From Cryptomeria japonica (lineage: Eukaryota > Streptophyta > Pinopsida > Cupressales > Cupressaceae), in assembly GCF_030272615.1 (NCBI RefSeq), contig NC_081409.1, forward strand, positions 209,793,190-209,857,189: 64,000 nucleotides of DNA, read 5' to 3'. The number at the start of each line of letters is the position of its first letter. Position 1 is the stretch's first letter. The notes under the pieces are model-generated. The model did not search any database, was not told the DNA's origin, and saw only the letters and a list, made by a program, of their open reading frames with translations. Made by a program: the position numbers and the translations under genes. Shown here piece by piece: positions 22,901-34,589 of the stretch.

Positions 22901-24090
22901 TAAATGGTGTACTTGAATAGGAGGTGTATATTGAGCAACCAGATGGGTTTTCCCTATCTGAAGACAATGACATGGTATGTAGGCTACATAAAGCCTTATA
23001 TGGTCTAAAGCAAGCACCTAGGGCATGGTATGAGTGCCTACATTCCCATCTTGTGAAGATTGGATTTGAGAGAACAAGTGAAGATAGCAATATGTACTTG
23101 AAGTCTGAAGGAGATCAGATCCTGATCTATGAGGTTTTTGTTGATGACATTATCTTTGGAGGAGATGACAAGATGAGTCATGAGTTTGCTGATGAGATGA
23201 AGAAAGAGTTTGAGATGTCACTCATAGGGGAGATTAAGTTCTTCATTGGACTAGAGATCCAATAGATGAAAGACGGAATCTTTATCACTCAGTCCAAATA
23301 TGTCAAAGAGGTGTTGAAGGCCTTTGGCATGGAAGATAGAAAACTAGTTGGTACACTGATGGTGACCGGTTGTAAATTGACAAAAGAGGATGATTCCGCA
23401 CTAGTTGATGAGAAGGAATACCGATCAATGATCGGTAAGTTGCATTATGTAGTGCATAGCAGACCGGATATTGCACATGCAATTGGCATTACTGCAAGGT
23501 TCCAGAAAATTTCAAGAGAATCCCACTTGATTGCAATCAAGTGGATTCTTAGGTATCTAAAGGGAACAGTCAACTATGGATTGTGGTACCCATACAACAA
23601 TGATTTCAATCTGAAAGTGTTCATAGATGTTGATTGGGCAGGTAATGTGGATGACCGAAAAAGAACAACCGGTGGTGCATTCTTTCTCGATGGTAGACTG
23701 GTCTCATGGATGAGTAAAAAGCAAAGTTGTATCTCTTAGTCTACAGTGGAAGCAGAGTATGTTGCAGCTTTCATGAACTATACTCAGACAATTTGGATGA
23801 AGCATGTACTGGAAGGCTTCAGAATCCCTTTATCTGAACTGGTAAGTATATTCTGTGATAACACAAGTGCTATCAATATTTTGAAGAATCCGGTTTTACA
23901 TTCTAGAACCAAGCATTTTGAGCTCAAATATCATTTCTTGAGGGAAAAGGTTCAGAATAAAGAGAATGTACTGGAACATGTTTCCAATATGGAGTAGTTA
24001 GCAGACATATTCACCAAGCCTCTCCCAAAGACTACATTTGTGCATTTAAGGGGTGAATTGGGGGTACTGCCCCTTCAAGAGGTGAACTAA
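19999..24090 (+). pseudogene. gag-pol: Cop-A gag-pol polyprotein
   Basis: One frame of 1,363 codons runs from ATG 19999 (the first of two adjacent ATGs after the primer site) to TAA 24088. Gag has a DUF4219/UBN2-type capsid (WKDRMKIFIRSMG; EVFEALLARKL-like region) and one CCHC knuckle, CFSCNRIGHIAINC (about 20788). Protease reads IDNGCSHHM (21040-21066), where the usual Ser of DSG is Asn. Integrase has HTRLCHVNF, HIDLCGP, LRTNQGGEF (the second catalytic Asp of LRTDQGG is Asn) and PQQNGLVERNN. RT has [15 protein letters not shown] and FVDDIIFG. RNase H has DVDWAG, EAEYVA and FCDNTSAIN. Ten in-frame stops lie at 20230, 20935, 20986, 21034 (TGA), 22015, 22624, 22918, 23263, 23737 and 23995; nine are TAG. 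Confidence 0.95.
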
Positions 24091-24332
24091 AAGTATTTGT
24101 TCCACATCAGTCAGGTGTTGCATAGTCAAACTTTTGTTGATTGATGTGTTGAAGGATGATACTCCTCAGGGGGAGCAGCATAATGGAACAGCGATGCTTA
24201 TGCCTCCAATTTGGCATTGTTGTCAAAGGGGGAGAAGGAGTGAAGCAGAAAAGATATCTGTAGAAAATGGGGGAGAAGATGTGAAGCGGAGAGATATCTT
24301 TGTATATTTCCATCAATGCCAAAGGGGGAGAT
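24091..24332 (+). promoter_or_regulatory. Cop-A 3' untranslated segment and polypurine tract
   Basis: About 230 non-coding bases end in the plus-strand primer AAAGGGGGAGAT (24321-24332) directly before the 3' LTR. AATGCCAA (24315-24322) and TTGGCATT (24335-24342) form a perfect 8-bp inverted repeat that encloses the tract. A related short G-rich run, AAAGGGGGAGAAGG, lies at 24227-24240. Confidence 0.85.
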
Positions 24333-25886
24333 TGTTGGCATTATGAGAACCGGTATAAAGACATAATGATATTGTATGTTGTCATTGATGTCAATATGTG
24401 ACATGATGTGAACCAGCACATGTGATAGGTGAGAAGAGAGAACCGACATATGTATGAACCGATATATATGCCAAAGTGAAGCGGCATATTTGTTCAAGAT
24501 GAACCGGCATGAAGCTATGGGAATTGGCACATGGAAGCATTGTGTGACTACCGGTTGGTAGGTAGTTTCCACTTCAGGATTTCCGGTTGGAGTACCTCAA
24601 GCCCATGTGACTCAATCGGTGATCTTTGTGTGATGAGTTAGCAGTATAATGGAGAATAGATCATGTTGTCATGTAAGCCCTATGTGCATGAAGGATCTTG
24701 CATGAAGAAGACCATTCCTATCTACCTTGGGAATGTGCGAAGTTTGTCAAACGGTGATAATGCGTGATGGGTTATCAGCCACCATGAAATCGGTGGATAA
24801 TGGACGATGGAGAATATCTTGAGATCGATTCAAGATTGTTGCATTTAATGCAGTATGATTCAATGGTCAGGACTAAACCACTTGAATTTCTAAACCTAAC
24901 AGGTTTAGGGTTTAGGGTTTTTGCTACCGACCTGTCTATTTCCTATAAGGTCGATGTTGTGTTTCTTTCTAAGGTTGTTGGAAAAGTTGTGAGTGTGTAT
25001 CCAAGGGAAGTGATACGTGATTCTTGCCAGACCAAAGGAGAGAAGAGATACCTACAAAGTGAATGTACAGAAGGTGAAAAGGAGCCAAAACAGATCTGCA
25101 TTAGCATTGAGTGTTGTTACCAAATCATTGTAATTCCTTTTGATCTTTAACCACTTCAACAGTTGTGAAATCCCTTAACAAGGTAGCTTTAACCGACTTG
25201 ATTCAAATCCCTTAATAGGGTAACTTGAAGTTAATGAGTTCTGAGAAGCTATAGAGCTCTGGAGATCCTTTAGCTATTGAGTTTTTGAAATCCCCTAATA
25301 GGGTTTAACCCTTAACCGGGTATTGTAGCCATCCCTTAACTGTGTGATCTCTAACAGGATGGGTTCTTAGCAGAACCTATTGTAATGTCGTTAACTGGAC
25401 AAGGCTCCTAACAGAGCGGACTTCTAAAGAGTTCAAAAAGCATCTTGTGGGTATTCATCCCCACCGTGGCTTTTCCCAGTTGGGTTTCCACGTGAAAAAT
25501 ATGTGTGTCATGTGTAATGCTTTTATCTTGTGATGCTTTGTTATTACCTATTGAGCATATGATGGTTCTATGTTTTATGCCTGTCTATAAAACATATTGA
25601 ACTAATAGTTATGAAGATCTGATGATAGTTTACTTTTTCATGCATGAGAGTGTAATGGTACTATAGTATTGAGCTAAGAGGAAAGCTTAGTGAGTGACCA
25701 GTTTATGATTGTTTTAGTTGTTCTGGGTGTTACTGATTGCACTCTGTTTTAACCAGTATCCCTATTTGCCATTCATTTGGAGTATTTGCTGTCAAACTGG
25801 TTTTGGACTGATATTTGTGTTTGTACTGATTCACCGCCCCCCTCTCAGTACTGGTTTGGTACTATTGGTTCATCATTGAGTTATCA
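24333..25886 (+). repeat. Cop-A 3' LTR
   Basis: A 1,554-bp repeat of 18372-19929, starting TGTTGGCATTATG and ending GAGTTATCA. Differences include a deletion in the repeat block near 25290-25310, a 21-base insertion-like segment near 25520-25545 relative to the 5' copy, and a shorter C tract (CACCGCCCCCCTCTCAG, 25831-25848). By eye the two LTRs differ at a few percent of sites. Confidence 0.95.
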
Positions 25887-25891
25887 ATCAC

Positions 25892-27018
25892 TCTTAATCA
25901 GGCACAACTTATACCGGTTTTTCACCTTAGTGTTCAATGCACACTCCACTGATTGTTCCTTATGCTAGTTTACTCTACTTCTCCTTATCGGTCTATTCTT
26001 CACTCATAAACACTTCAAGTATTTATCTCTTCGGCTCTTAGATAACAATATCACACTTGTCTTCACTCTGCAGCAGCAAAAATCACTGTCTCAAGTCATC
26101 ATATTTAAACTTTATCTTCCAAGAATCAATTCAAACTTAGGGCGGTTAGGGTTTCCTTCATCCAATAAAATCTGCATGAGATCTAATTCAATCTACTTTG
26201 GATCGATCACCTGTACTCAAGGAATGCATCTATACATGTTTTCCATTATCCAATACATATTTGCTAAAGATAGCAATCTCGTCCATGATTTTCTACCTTC
26301 AAGTCTATTGACTCATTTACAATCCAGCTGTTTCCTTTTCGAGTTCATCTTGCAGTCTGATTTCCTTGCTTCAATCTAGGTGCCAACTACTCCTTGATCT
26401 TTCTTTGTCATTCTTTCTTTCTCGAGCCACATCAGTCAGTTACCATCCCATGATTTTTGGTTGTTTCATTAATGTCGACTAGCTATTTCAACAACCATGT
26501 TGATGGAGGCTTCACTAACCTTTGCATATTTGCCACCTCAGATCCACATGGCATCACAATGGTCATACACTCAACTCACTGACAAAAGGTCAATTTACAC
26601 TTGAACAACAAACTCATACCGGTACAAACCTTTACCGGTGAGACCTTCTCCTCTTGCTAACTGGTGGTGCACACTACACCGGTAGAACATCTTCACCTCC
26701 GGTGGTTTGTGATTACTTTAACATTCTGCCTCTTCATCATAAACAGGAAGCCAACCTCTAGACTAGTTTATGCTCTACTGGTTATCACTCAACATGCTAA
26801 CACACACATGCATCTCACCTCATACCGGTGAAGTTATTGATAGTATCAATAACTACTTTTCTTCCAATATAATGGTTGAAAATCCTTCATGATAATCTTC
26901 TCAATACCTTATTTATCTTTCACCATACTGGTTCACTCTTCTTTATAGCGGATGGCATACCTCTACCAGTAGCCTGCCTACAATACCGGTTGACATCAAT
27001 AACAACTTAGTGCCAACA
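25892..27018 (-). repeat. Cop-C 3' LTR, proximal part
   Basis: Cop-C LTR resumes after the Cop-A target duplication and runs to its start (minus strand TGTTGGCACTAAGTTG at 27018). TTGTTATTGATGTCAACCGG just inside matches the 5' block of the other Copia LTRs. ACCGGT words are frequent. No credible gene is seen. Confidence 0.8.
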
Positions 27019-27236
27019 ATCTCCCCCTTTGGCATTGATGTCAACATTTTCTTTTCCAGTTTCTCTCCCCCTTTGACAATAATGGAAAAGGGAACTTTAG
27101 TCTGACACCAATAATCTCTCCCTTGACTGCATCCGGTTGAGACACACTCTCCCCTTGTGTCCATGCTTCATGACTCAAGTGTCATAAGATAGTAACAATG
27201 GTTGAATCCCCTTAAATCATGCATCCTCTTATGTAT
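27019..27236 (-). promoter_or_regulatory. Cop-C polypurine tract and 3' untranslated segment
   Basis: On the minus strand, AAAGGGGGAGAT (27030-27019) lies directly before the LTR start, and the same tract serves Cop-A and Cop-B. The preceding 200 bases up to the pol stop (TAA at 27239-27237) are non-coding and repeat GGGGGAGA-like runs, as in Cop-A. Confidence 0.85.
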
Positions 27237-28243
27237 TTAAGTGCTGCCAAATGGTGGGACAATTCCCATCTTTTGTCTCAGGTATTCAAATGGGCCCAAA
27301 GGAAGTGGCTTGGTAAATATGTCAGCAAACTGTTCACCCGTTGGAACATATTCTACAATGACCTCCCTGTCTGCTACCTTCTCTCTCAAGAAGTGATACT
27401 TGATTGCAATGTGTTTTGTTCTTGAGTGTATTACTGGATTCTTGGAGATGTTGATTGCACTTGAGTTATCACACTGGATTGGAATAGCTTCCAGTATCTC
27501 CACCTGTATGTCTTTCAGTGTCTAGTTCATCCATAAAAATTTTGAACAACATGTAGCAGCTACTATATACTCTACCTCAGCAGTAGATAATGAAAATGAA
27601 TCTTGCTTCTTGTTGTGCCATGATACTAACTGGTCTCCCAAATAGAAAGCACCTCCACTTTTACTTTTCCGGTCATCTATACTTCCTGCCCAATCTACAT
27701 CAGTATAAGCCTGCAAGGAGAAGTCTCCTCTCTTTGGATACCATAGGCCATTGTTGAGAGTTCCTTGCAGATACCTAAAGATCCTTCTGACTACATTTAT
27801 GTGGGACTGTTTAGGAGCATCTTGGAATCTTGCTACCATGCAAAAAACTTGTACAATATATAGTCTAGATGTTATTAAATACAACAAACTACAAATCATA
27901 GACCTATATAGTGTTTGCTCAACTTCTAGGGACTCATCTAGTTTGCTCAGCTTATAACCGGTAACCATGGGAGTACTTACCAGTTTACTGTCCTCCATTT
28001 GAAATTTCTTCAGCATGTCTTTCGCATACTTGGTTTGGGAGATGAAAATTCCTTTCTCCTTTTGTGAGCTCTACAAACCAAGAAAATAGAACAACTCACC
28101 CAGCATAGACATCTCAAATTTTGTCTTCATCTGATCTACAAATTCTTTGCACATGATATCCTTGTCTGCACCAAAGAGAATATCATCCACATATACAACA
28201 ACTATAATCATGTGATCTCCAGTTACCTTGACATACAATTTGT
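27237..28243 (-). pseudogene. pol: Cop-C RT C-terminal half and RNase H
   Basis: This continues the RT frame broken by Cop-B. It begins KLYVKVTGDHM and holds the catalytic VVVYVDDILFG box, then LGELFYFLGL with a TAG, KYAKDMLKKF, and PMVTGYKLSKLD. RNase H follows with TDVDWAGSIDDRKS, STAEVEYIVAA and IQCDNSSAINISKNP, and the terminal FADIFTKPLP motif that closes Copia pol. Stops lie at about 28073 and 27522; the frame otherwise holds across 330 codons. The product would make cDNA in the particle; it cannot be made from this copy. Confidence 0.9.
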
Positions 28244-29200
28244 TGTTGGCATTATGTGAACCGGTATGTGGACATAATGACATTGGATGTTGTCATTGAT
28301 GTCAATATGTTGAAGAGGTATGAATTGGCATATGTGAGAACCGGTATAACATTGTGAACCGACATTTGTGCCAAAGTGAAGCGGTGTTCTTGTTCAAGAT
28401 GAACTGGCATATGGTTATGGGAACTGGCACATGGAAGCATTGTATGACTACCGGTTGGTAGTCTCAACTTCAGGGTTTTCGGTTGAAGTGCTTCAAGCCT
28501 GTATGGCTCAACCGGTGACATTGTGTGATGAGTTAGCATTGTAATGAAGAACAGATCATGTTGCCACATCAGCCTTGTGCGCGTGAAGGATCTTTCATAA
28601 AGGAGATTATTCCTATCTACCTCAGGAATGTGCGAAGTCTGTAAATGGTGATAATGCGTGATGGGTTATCAGCCGCCATGAAATCGGTGGAAAATAAATG
28701 ATGGAGAATGTCTTGAGACTGGATCAAGACTGTTGCATTCAATACAGTATGATCAACGGTCAGGATTGAACCATTTGAATTCCTTAACCTAACAGGTCTA
28801 GGGTTTAGGGTTTATGCTACCGACCTATCTGTTGTCCTATAAGGTCGATATTGTGACTCTTTCAGAGGTTTTTGGCAAAAATTTGTGTGTGAGTATCCAA
28901 GAGAAGGGATACAAGATCCTTGCCAGACCAGAGGAGAGAAGTGATACCTGCAGAGTGTAAGTGCAGAAGGTGAAGAGGATCTTAAGCAGATTTGCATTGG
29001 CATTGAGTGATGTTACCAGATCATTGTAATACTTGTTGATCTCTAACCACCTCAATAGTTGGAAAATCCCCTAACAGGGTAGCCCTAACCGACATGTTGT
29101 AAATCCCTTAACAAGGTAACTCAAAGTTATTGAGATCTGGAAAGCTAGAGAGCTCTAGAAATCCTTTAGCTATTGAGTTCTTGAAATCCTCTAACAAGGT
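28244..29200 (+). repeat. Cop-B 5' LTR, first part
   Basis: The LTR starts TGTTGGCATTATGTG and matches 40468-41424 of the 3' LTR up to CTAACAAGGT, where element D begins. It contains the telobox/TATAAG promoter at 28799-28843 and the first of the CCCTTAACARGGT repeats. Confidence 0.92.
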
Positions 29201-29744
29201 GTTGTTATCACTGATTAAAAATGGGCTTTTCTTTTCCCATGATTGGCTATGGTTTGTTGAAATTTTGAATAGGGTGCAGTTTCAAATGCTTTAGCTTTGT
29301 TCTAGACCTTAAGGGTTTAAGGGTTTTTTATTTTAGATCCTCTTGTGTTTGTTTTAAACCCTCTGGTTTCTAATCTTTCGTTACTTTATTCACTTAAGTA
29401 ATGGGTCATGGGGTCGTAGGAAGTGTCCCCCTTGTTGTTTGCGTAGCTGGTCATGTTAATCAAAAAATTTATGCCTTATATGTTTTTCTCCTAAAGTTGT
29501 CGGGCCCAGTAGCTAGTGCGCATCTCACGGATGGATCCACAGCTCACGCTATTTTGCTAGGCGAAGTTGCGCGTAGTTTAAAACCAGCGAAGTTGCGAAA
29601 ATGGCATGGCATGCCACATTGACGGTCTAGTTGGTTGATGATAGCAAGTAAAATGGTAGCACGTGGCATAAGTTACAACAGTCAGTAGGTCAGGATCAAA
29701 GGCTAAAAGGCGGGCCCCGGAGGTGAGTCAGGTCACAGTCAGGA

Positions 29745-30302
29745 GATGACCTGGCAGATACAACTGTCAAAAGTTTGTTGGGGCCCAGTGGTTTTCTTTC
29801 GGCGTATAAAAAGGTGACATGTCAGTACTGTAGATGACTGGATGCCAGGTGTTCACAGTGAGTCAGCGGGCCCACCCCTCTTGAAAGCCTTTTCAGACAG
29901 TTAAATGTCGATCAATTTAAAAGATGATCCGACGGCCCACACTATTTTGCAAGGGTAAGATGCTCGTTCTTTATACCCCGTGAAATAGCGAGAGTGAACG
30001 AGAGCCATCCACGTGTCGTGATAGATAACCTGGCGGATACAGCTATCAAGAATAAATTGAAGCCTAGTGGCTTTCTCTTGGTGTATGAAAAAGTGACAAG
30101 TCAACTCCAAAGGTGACTAGACGCCAGGTGTTCAAAATGAGTCAGCGGGCCCACCCCTCCCGTAAGCCTTTTTAGATGGTTAAACGCCAATCACTTTAAA
30201 GATGATTTGATGGCCCACGCTATTTCGCAAGGGTAAGATGCTCGTTCTTTATACCCCACGAAATAGCGAGAGTAAATGAGAGCCATCCACGTGTCCGACG
30301 AC
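29745..30302 (+). repeat. 279-bp tandem duplication in element D
   Basis: Two copies, 29745-30023 and 30024-30302, share GCCAGGTGTTCA, GAGTCAGCGGGCCCACCCCTC, AAGGGTAAGATGCTCGTTC and AGAGCCATCCACGTGTC at a constant 279-bp offset. The first copy has TATAAAAA (29805-29812). In the second copy this is TATGAAAA. The zone is clearly richer in G+C than its surroundings. Confidence 0.85.
30218..30268. repeat. Perfect 10-bp inverted repeat (hairpin) in element D
   Basis: CGCTATTTCG (30218-30227) pairs with CGAAATAGCG (30259-30268) across a 31-base loop. A weaker version lies at 29942-29988. Related arms TTTCGCAA (30527-30534) and TTGCGAAA (30568-30575), and GCGAAGTTGCG words (29561-29600), show four members of one structured motif upstream of the ORF. 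Confidence 0.8.
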
Positions 30303-30350
30303 ATGTGGTCTTAGAAGAAAGTTGTGGGCCCGCCAAGGTGGAACCGACAG

Positions 30351-30358
30351 TATAAAAG
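30351..30358 (+). promoter_or_regulatory. Element D TATA box
   Basis: TATAAAAG follows the tandem repeats and lies about 590 bases before the ORF start. A second TATA (29805) sits in the first tandem copy. The 30380-30948 interval would be leader, possibly with an intron; it has no credible ORF of its own. Confidence 0.45.
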
Positions 30359-30948
30359 AAAGACACGCGGCTAGTATTAAGTTGAATGCGAAGGAAATTT
30401 CAAGGCCAATGGTGGGGCGCCACGTGGTATCATGTAGCCAATAGAAAAGTGGGACCCAGCGCGGAGCCAAAGCTGTTAGTTAATCTAACGCTTGATCAAG
30501 TTTCTTTTGATCGGATGGTCGACGTATTTCGCAAGACCAAGCTGCCCGATAGTTATGCTTCGCGAAGTTGCGAAAGAGCAAAATGAAACACTTGCAGGAA
30601 CGTTGTGACCCGTTGGAGCAAAAAATACGAATTCTCATATGAATTCAATTTTGAAGGGATGGCTGAAGCATGCAGAATCAATGTTGTAGTTAAGGCTCTG
30701 AGTACAATATTTGATTTCCTATCAACCGGGTGGAGATATCTTTTAAAGAATTTTGCAAAGAAGTGGATGCAGAGCTATTTTCTTTAGGTACAGAGAAAGT
30801 TGGTTCAGTTGCAGAGCAAATTCCTTCAAGTCAAAAACAGGTTTTCTCGTATTTTTGTGTAGCAATTCCTATGTGGTGTGTTTTAGATAAGATAATTGAT
30901 TTGTCACAAGATTGTCTAGGAGTGGTATTCATTTCTTAGGTTTTCTAA

Positions 30949-33900
30949 ATGGCTCCTAAAAGAGAATTTTCTGGAAAAGTTAATTATTCAGAAAGGAGTG
31001 TCTGTGATGATTTTTTAGAATAGTTGACGTTGTCAACTAATCAGGCATCAAAGGCAAAAGAATTAGTGCCCAAGGCTCCCCGTTTAAAGATAGGAGAAGG
31101 ACTATATGACAAGGGTAACTGGTTGAGAGACCCACAGTTTGGATTGTCTGGGTTGGGGTTGTTTAAGATTGGATTTGGAATGAGAAATTCTCCGGCCTAG
31201 CAAAACAGTATTTGGGAATTAGATGTTGGGAAACTGGTAGTCCCAGGGGTATTTATGGACATAGATCTGTTGACCCAAATTGCACTCAACTATGATCCAG
31301 TCACAAGAAGCATTCGGGATATAAATGGGAAAACCCTTGTTGAGATTAATGCTGAAGAATTCAGGAAAGCTTTTGGGCTTAATGAGTTCACCAATTTTCT
31401 AGAACCTATAAATTTCACATCATTAGCCCAAATTTACGGTGCACAGAGGAGTCATCTCAGGAACGGGCCTCTCAAGGAGTTTTTTGTGAAGATAGGAGGG
31501 TTAACAGTTGTAGGACCCAACACACAAGAGCCTTTTTCATTAAGTATGTTCACCCTGAGGGCTAAAGGCATGTATTGGGCACTCTACCAAGTTTTGGGAG
31601 AAGATGCTGAAGCAAATATGCCAAATCATTATTTGTTAATGATTGCTCAGATTTTGAATCCTTCTATTGCAATTACATTTGATTATGCCTCTTTCATTGC
31701 TGATGCTATCCATGGAGGGTTAACAGGAATCAAGAATGGAAAGGTAGATAGGCCTTTCAGATGGTATTCACTCCTGATGCATCTTTTTCTTTTCAAAGGT
31801 GGTGATTACTTTGCCAGTGGACTGGACCTTGTTAAGGAGAAAGAAGGAGAAAAAATGTCGGTACAATTATGGAGTACTGTGTGATCATGGGATAGAGAGG
31901 ATGCCAGTTTTTTTAAGTTTGATAAATATTTTGCATCCAAGATAAGGACTCTCCTCTACTCTGAGAACCCAAGAATCCCCAAAGTTCTTCTGGAATTCAT
32001 AAGACCAAAAGAATTCGCAGAGAACATAAAAATTGTTCATAACTGGGGTGACATTTACTTGTATCCAGTCTCAACAATTTTCAGAGTGTTTGGTTTTAGA
32101 GGCACCCCATTTTTGCTACCTTACCAAGTCCCTCTCAAAGTTGGAATTGCAGAGATCCTTAGACAAATTGGTGGTTTACAAGAGGCAGAGTTGACAGGCA
32201 GGGGTAAAGGGACTATTTTCCCTGCAGCTACCATAGCCCACCAATTTGTAATAACAAAGGGAGGTTGGAATTGCTTTGAGGATTTCCTCAAGCCTTATCA
32301 TTTGTCCACTGCAGTATCCAGGTGTGCTGATCCAGAAGACTTCTTCAACGACATGTTTAGGAAGAAAGCAGCATGCAGAGGTAGGCCCCATCAATTTCAG
32401 TTTCCTAAAGAGCTCATCAGAAATGAGTTTGATCTAGATGAGTAGGAGTTGAGGAAAGAGAAGTGGGTGGCTTATAAGAAAGCCTTGGATTTCATGCATA
32501 AGTTTGATGCTAGCTATGACCCATTGTCTAGCTTTTTCCCTCTGGAGGATAAAATAAAGTTTTTAATTATTTGCTTTGAAGATGTGATGCAGACCCTGAA
32601 GGAGAAGAGGGAAGCTGTAATCAAAAGCAACCCTGAGAAGGCAAGAATGATCTTAAGTAGGTCAGCTTCTAGCAAAGCAATCCCTCCTGGTGATTATACA
32701 TTGCATAAGAAATCCAGTTATAGTGTGCTAATACCTATGGCAGGGGAGCCCTCTACCTCCAAAGGAAAGAGGAAGATACAAGATGCCATTGACATCCAAG
32801 AAAGCCCAAAGAAGTAAAGGGTGGGGAAAGAAGTACAATCAGATACACCTTTGTACTCCCCATCCCAATCCCCTATCCATATAGGAAATGAGCAAGCAGC
32901 AGTTGAGCAACTCCTACAGTTAGGTAGTCTAGGGGAAATTGCTTAAACTTATGATTAAATGGAAGAAGGGATGCCAGAAGAACCCCTTGCTGTTGAAATG
33001 GATATCACCACCACTGAACTCAAAGGCCAGGAGTGGGATCCTGAGATAAAGAAGGCAACTAATGCCTTCTTAGCTGATAACAATTTTGTCACATCAGAAG
33101 TATTTATGCAGTTTATATGGAAACAACACATAGATAAATATAAGGCTAGATGTGAAAAGAGAAAGGCTGAGCAGCCTAATAAAGATCCAGCCCTGGTAGA
33201 AGAGGAAATAAAGAAAGAGATGATGGAATAATTCAAAACCATCACCCCTGAGTAGGGAAGAGATATGGTAGCACAAGCTGGAGTGCTTATTCTACCTGAG
33301 TGGGATATAGCAGACGCCCTGGTGCTAGATACAGTGAGGAAGGAGACCAAACCCATGGAGGGATTACTTTCAATAAGGACAATGCTGCACTCGTCATGTG
33401 GTCTCTCAAGAGAAATGAGAGTAAGAAAAACAAAGACACCCCAGGGTCAAGTTACCTTGGTGGGATGATGGTGAAGAGAGTGCAGAGTACAGGGGTAGTG
33501 GAAGCTGCTAGCACTGTGTTAGAGACTGCAAAATTTAGTGTTGCAGTAGCAGAGAAGGAAGCCAAAGAGAAAGAGGCCCTCCAAGTCAGGTTGGAAATAG
33601 TTTTGAAGGCCTATAACAATGCCAAGGAGGAGGTAAGAGGTAAGGATAGCATCATTGTCAAGCTGCAAAGCCAGTTGATTGAACAATACCATCAAGGCGA
33701 GTCTTCAACACTGATGATCTCCTCTTCTCCTGCAACACCTCCACCTACTAGCCCTATCATTGAGTTTCCACCATCTCCAGCACCCTCTAGCTCTCAAATG
33801 GTTGAAATTACTCCTCAAGAATTAGAGAACTTGAAATAGGCTCAGGCCTTATATGCAAAGAAGTATGAAGAGAGAGTAAGGGCTACAATTTCTAGTTTTA

Positions 33901-34589
33901 CAGATACAATAAATGCCTCATTGCTCTACAACAATGTAGGTAAAATTATGGATATATGGAATGAGCTCAAGAGAGACAAGGCCATTTTGACACCTATTTT
34001 TGACAAATGGAGGCCTAGGGAGCAAGATTTAAAGTTTATGTGTGTATCCTGTGATGAAGCAAGAACCAATCCCATCATTAAATCCACTTCTGACATCACT
34101 AAAGCCTTAGTACAATTAGTAGTAGAGGTGGATAATGTTGATAGGAAGGTTAGTTTGTGCAAAAAGGAGTACACTGATCAAGTTTTTGAGTTGCTCCCAA
34201 GAGTTTTTGCTAGCCCGGATCAATTAAAGGACAAACAAATGTGGCTTAAAGAGATAGAAGCTAAATTGTCAGCAAGAGTTAAAGGAATTATTGATCTAGA
34301 TGATGCTTCTTTCTTTGTTTTGACAATACAAGAAATAGAGAAAATTAAGTCACATTATGGTTTTCTCAATTCAGAAGTCAATAAAATGAGAAATTCTTGG
34401 AAAAGGTTGACTAAGACCAAGGATAAAGTGATTAATTTCTCATGGCCGACAGAAGAGGTGTATGATGAGTGGACAACTAAATATGCCACCCATGATTCGG
34501 AATAGTTGGAGAGTGCCCCTGAAAAGGTAGAAGAGGTTGCAACCGAATGGCCTGTTGAAGAAACTGCAGAGGCCGAAAAGAGCTTGTAA
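30949..34589 (+). pseudogene. Element D degraded ORF of about 1,200 codons, function unknown
   Basis: I do not recognise this protein. The frame opens at ATG 30949 (MAPKREFSGKVNYSERS) and, apart from one apparent one-base loss near 33355, runs to TAA 34587. Residues 1-520 or so look globular and rich in aromatic and hydrophobic residues (VEINAEEFRKAFGLNEF, MPNHYLLMIAQILNP, RPFRWYSLLMHLFLFKGG, FRVFGFRGTPFLLPYQVP, HQFVITKGGWNCFEDFLKPY). A charged linker, a coiled coil (33480-33700), a Pro/Ser-rich stretch (33710-33800) and a Lys/Glu-rich helical tail follow. The plan (globular N-part, then coiled coil) recalls plant transposon-associated and mobile-domain proteins, but I see no diagnostic motif. 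Eleven internal stops, six TAG, mean it is not expressed intact. Confidence 0.6.

Larger units (their letters stand above)
18372..25886 (+). mobile_element. Cop-A: full-length Copia retrotransposon
   Basis: A 7,515-bp element has two LTRs (1,558 and 1,554 bp), a tRNA-iMet-like primer site, one gag-pol frame, a polypurine tract and a perfect 5-bp target duplication. It is a sister of Cop-B, sharing very similar gag, integrase and RT. The polyprotein frame has ten internal stops but no frameshift, so decay is by point mutation only. Confidence 0.95.

Noticed and set aside
18839-25150. Similar ORFs MDDGEYLEIDSRLLHLMQ at 18839-19069 and 24800-25150
   Set aside because: They are the same position in the two LTRs of Cop-A. 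Their similarity comes from the LTR repeat, they span the promoter, and Cop-B LTRs do not keep the frame.
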